From assembly GCF_019457915.1 (NCBI RefSeq), contig NZ_JAHZSS010000002.1, positions 310,001 through 374,000 of the forward strand: a DNA stretch of 64,000 nucleotides, read 5' to 3'. This document shows, piece after piece, positions 61,962-64,000 of the stretch. Numbering within the stretch: the first letter of the stretch is position 1; every line of letters begins with the position of its first letter. This stretch comes from Neiella holothuriorum (lineage in GTDB: Bacteria > Pseudomonadota > Gammaproteobacteria > Enterobacterales > Neiellaceae). The notes under the pieces were generated by a model, which saw only the letters and a program-made list of their open reading frames with translations, did no database searches and was not told the origin of the DNA. A program made the translations under genes and the position numbers.

Positions 61962-64000
61962 TTAAAGATTATTCTGTTGCGCTAATTGTTCCGAGAATTG
62001 ATGTTCGAGCAGAAGGTTGCCGAAGTAACGACCTTGCACCAAATCGCAGCCAAGATGATGAAGCCGAACAAGGGAATCTTTATCGTCTACGCCACAAGCT
62101 AATACTTGGATATGCATTTTGTGGAGCATTTTCACCAGCGATTCAGTTACGCCATTAATAAGGCTGTCGCCATGGCAAAACTTGTCGTCTAGTCGAACTA
62201 ATGTGGGTGGGCACTGTGACAATTGATTAAGCGCGCCTAACCCGTTGCCGAATCGATCTAACGCTATGCCAACGCCGAGTTGGTGCAGCACGTTGAGTTC
62301 CATTTGAAAGTTTTGAGCATGCTCAATATAAATTTGCTCATCAATAAATAAGCCAAAATGATTGGCAATCTGAGGATCGCGTCGGCAGCAGAGCACGACT
62401 TGGCGCAGTAATTCGGGTTGTTGCAAGGAGCAGCTCGCCCCCTGAATAAACAAACGGAAATTGGGGGGCATGGATCCGTGTTGCTGATCGATTAGATCGA
62501 GCACGTGCTGTAACAGCCATTCATGTAGTTGTTGCTGCATGTCTGGCGAGGCGATTTGTGCAGAAGCTTGATTGCCTTGCTCATTGACGGGCGCGCCGGG
62601 CCAATTGAGATGCGCTTGAAAGTAGGCTGGTCGTTGATCCGCGGTGGACCAAAACGGTTGGAATTGTAGCGACAAGGTCTGATGTGCAATGGCGCGCAGC
62701 AATGAATCTTCAACCAGTTGTTCGCCCGCTTGCTGCTGATTTAACGTGGCGTGGAAAAAGCAGGCTTTGCTGGTGCCAGAACGTTTAGCTGAATACATGG
62801 CCGCATCAGCTTCACGCAACAACTGATCGATGCTGCACTGAGGATCGGTGCAAACGGTAATGCCAACAGATAATCCCACTTGTGCTGTTTCTTTGCTTAG
62901 CTGCACGGGTTCATTAACGATGCTAATTAATTTTTCTGCCAATAATTTCAATTGGTGATTGTCGCCGGGCTCGGTGAGTAATACGACAAATTCGTCACCG
63001 CCAAATCGTGCCAACATATCGCTTTTTCGGATCAGAGAGGCGAGCCGCATGGCGACTTGTTGTAATAACTGGTCGCCTTTCTCATGACCGAGAGTGTCGT
63101 TGACCTGTTTAAATTTATCCAAGTCCATAAACATCACGGCTAGCGACTGAATATGGCGACCAAGCTGGCCGATGGTTTGTTGTAACGATTGCTCAAACAT
63201 GGAGCGGTTATTCAATCCCGTCAACTGATCGTGTTGCGCAAGGCGCTGCAGTTCGTGAGTTTGTTGCAGAAGACGTTGGCGTTGCTCGAGTAGTTTTTCA
63301 GACAACTCATGACAAGCCGTTGCAAACAGGTGCGACTCATCGCGCAAAAACTTATTCTTGGCCGGTTTCACAGAGGGTAAGTTTGCGGTGGCTAACAGCG
63401 GCAGTTGCTTTGACTGTTTACTAAGGCGAAGTAAAGGCCGCCAAATCAACCCTATGGCCAATATGCAGCAGATGACCAGTGTTGCGACAATAAAGAGAGT
63501 GGTTTTTTGCCATACCTGCTGCACGCTGGTCATTGAGTGTTGTGTTGGCATTGCCACCCACAGCTCTGCTGGAACGCCATCGTTTTGTAGTGGCCAACGC
63601 CAAGTGGCTTGAGGACGATGTTGACCAACCAACACATAATGAGGCGGCAGCGGTAATTGAGAGGTATTTTGCTGAAGCTGTTCCGGCAATTCAGTGGTTT
63701 GATAAAACAGCTGATTGGGTTGTGAGCCAAGCCCCACCAACCATAAATTGGCCACGTGGCTAATATTTAATTTGGCCATCAATTCATCGATGACGATGTG
63801 CTGAATAATAAGCTGAACCGAACCGCTTTCGTGCATTGAGAAATACTGCAGCTCGCATTCGTCTTGGCAGTACCAGCGGCGATATTCTCCGCCATTTTTT
63901 AGTAACGCATTGACCCATTGTTTGGCATGTTGATCATCGGGTAGCGCTCGGCCTGCAATCAGTTGACCTTGGGAGCCAACCAACGAAGCTTGAAAGCCTA
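61962..64000 (-). CDS. Membrane GGDEF protein with a degenerate EAL domain (5' end outside window)
   Basis: The frame is open to the right edge, so the start lies beyond the window; at least 679 codons are visible. The visible N-terminal part is a periplasmic sensor region (SLVGSQGQLIAGRALP ...), with one membrane segment (about 20 residues, TLFIVATLVICCILAIGLIW, near 63450). The GGDEF domain is intact (DQLTGLNNRSMF, DLDKFKQVNDTLGH, ARFGGDEFVVLL). The EAL domain is degenerate: EAL reads AHL, DDFGTGYS reads DRFGNGLG, and the catalytic E of VVAEGIET is lost (CGVDDKD). Predicted diguanylate cyclase; the EAL-like part may only bind. Ends 63 bp before the prmA start on the same strand. Confidence 0.9.
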   Translation of the reverse strand, partial: GFQASLVGSQGQLIAGRALPDDQHAKQWVNALLKNGGEYRRWYCQDECELQYFSMHESGSVQLIIQHIVIDELMAKLNISHVANLWLVGLGSQPNQLFYQTTELPEQLQQNTSQLPLPPHYVLVGQHRPQATWRWPLQNDGVPAELWVAMPTQHSMTSVQQVWQKTTLFIVATLVICCILAIGLIWRPLLRLSKQSKQLPLLATANLPSVKPAKNKFLRDESHLFATACHELSEKLLEQRQRLLQQTHELQRLAQHDQLTGLNNRSMFEQSLQQTIGQLGRHIQSLAVMFMDLDKFKQVNDTLGHEKGDQLLQQVAMRLASLIRKSDMLARFGGDEFVVLLTEPGDNHQLKLLAEKLISIVNEPVQLSKETAQVGLSVGITVCTDPQCSIDQLLREADAAMYSAKRSGTSKACFFHATLNQQQAGEQLVEDSLLRAIAHQTLSLQFQPFWSTADQRPAYFQAHLNWPGAPVNEQGNQASAQIASPDMQQQLHEWLLQHVLDLIDQQHGSMPPNFRLFIQGASCSLQQPELLRQVVLCCRRDPQIANHFGLFIDEQIYIEHAQNFQMELNVLHQLGVGIALDRFGNGLGALNQLSQCPPTLVRLDDKFCHGDSLINGVTESLVKMLHKMHIQVLACGVDDKDSLVRLHHLGCDLVQGRYFGNLLLEHQFSEQLAQQNNL

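Overview
The window reads as an ordinary chromosomal stretch of a gammaproteobacterium, most likely a marine member of the Alteromonadales or a close relative. Reasons: many genes keep the enterobacterial/vibrio local order (metJ divergent from metB-metL-metF with ppc beyond; rpmE divergent from priA; ftsN-hslV-hslU and rraA; yihI-hemN; polA-Spot 42-engB; purH-purD; prmA-dusB-fis), the Spot 42 RNA is recognisable by eye, and the gene set (MetJ, Fis, RraA, YihI, HslVU, FtsN) is typical of that branch. No rRNA, tRNA, CRISPR array, insertion sequence or prophage was seen. Composition and codon use look even across the window.

Layout. 1-6650: the 3' end of ppc, a small membrane protein preceded by a 23-residue micro-ORF, then the methionine regulon (metF, metL, metB, metJ) with MetJ boxes at two operators. 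6790-11482: secreted thermonuclease-like protein, rpmE, priA and an adenine deaminase. 11819-16207: an ECF sigma factor/ChrR-type zinc anti-sigma pair, a DUF4397 lipoprotein, a periplasmic glutathione peroxidase and a LON-domain protein, which may form one envelope/oxidative-stress regulon. 16419-21180: argS, ftsN, hslVU with a sigma-32 type promoter, and a DUF971 protein. 21177-24856: HBM-type chemoreceptor, glycosyltransferase and PAP2 phosphatase. 25000-27858: a decayed duplicate of a PfkB kinase gene, a glycine-zipper lipoprotein with an 8-bp tandem repeat upstream, the intact PfkB kinase, and rraA. 28334-39723: REC-DUF3369-GGDEF-EAL regulator, 5-oxoprolinase, START-domain protein, YbdG-type channel, aldehyde dehydrogenase, and a ZIP-like/permease fusion with a Fur-box-like site. 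39852-49012: hemN, DUF2489, yihI, methyltransferase, DsbA-like protein, cytochrome c4, engB, glyoxalase-family protein, Spot 42 and polA. 49555-64000: purU, a small orphan protein, tpiA, a symporter/solute-binding fusion, a GGDEF-like protein, purD, purH, fis, dusB, prmA and the 3' part of a GGDEF/EAL gene cut by the window edge.

Functional threads: methionine and purine/one-carbon metabolism (metBLF, purU, purD, purH, adenine deaminase); heat-shock and redox stress (hslVU, ECF/ChrR, glutathione peroxidase); c-di-GMP signalling, where each of three proteins appears to have lost one or more catalytic signatures; and metal/haem handling (permease fusion, hemN, cytochrome c4). The most interesting unexplained items are the micro-ORF at 1190-1261, a possible second small RNA next to Spot 42, the candidate ECF promoters, the two unusual transporter fusions, and the decayed kinase duplicate.
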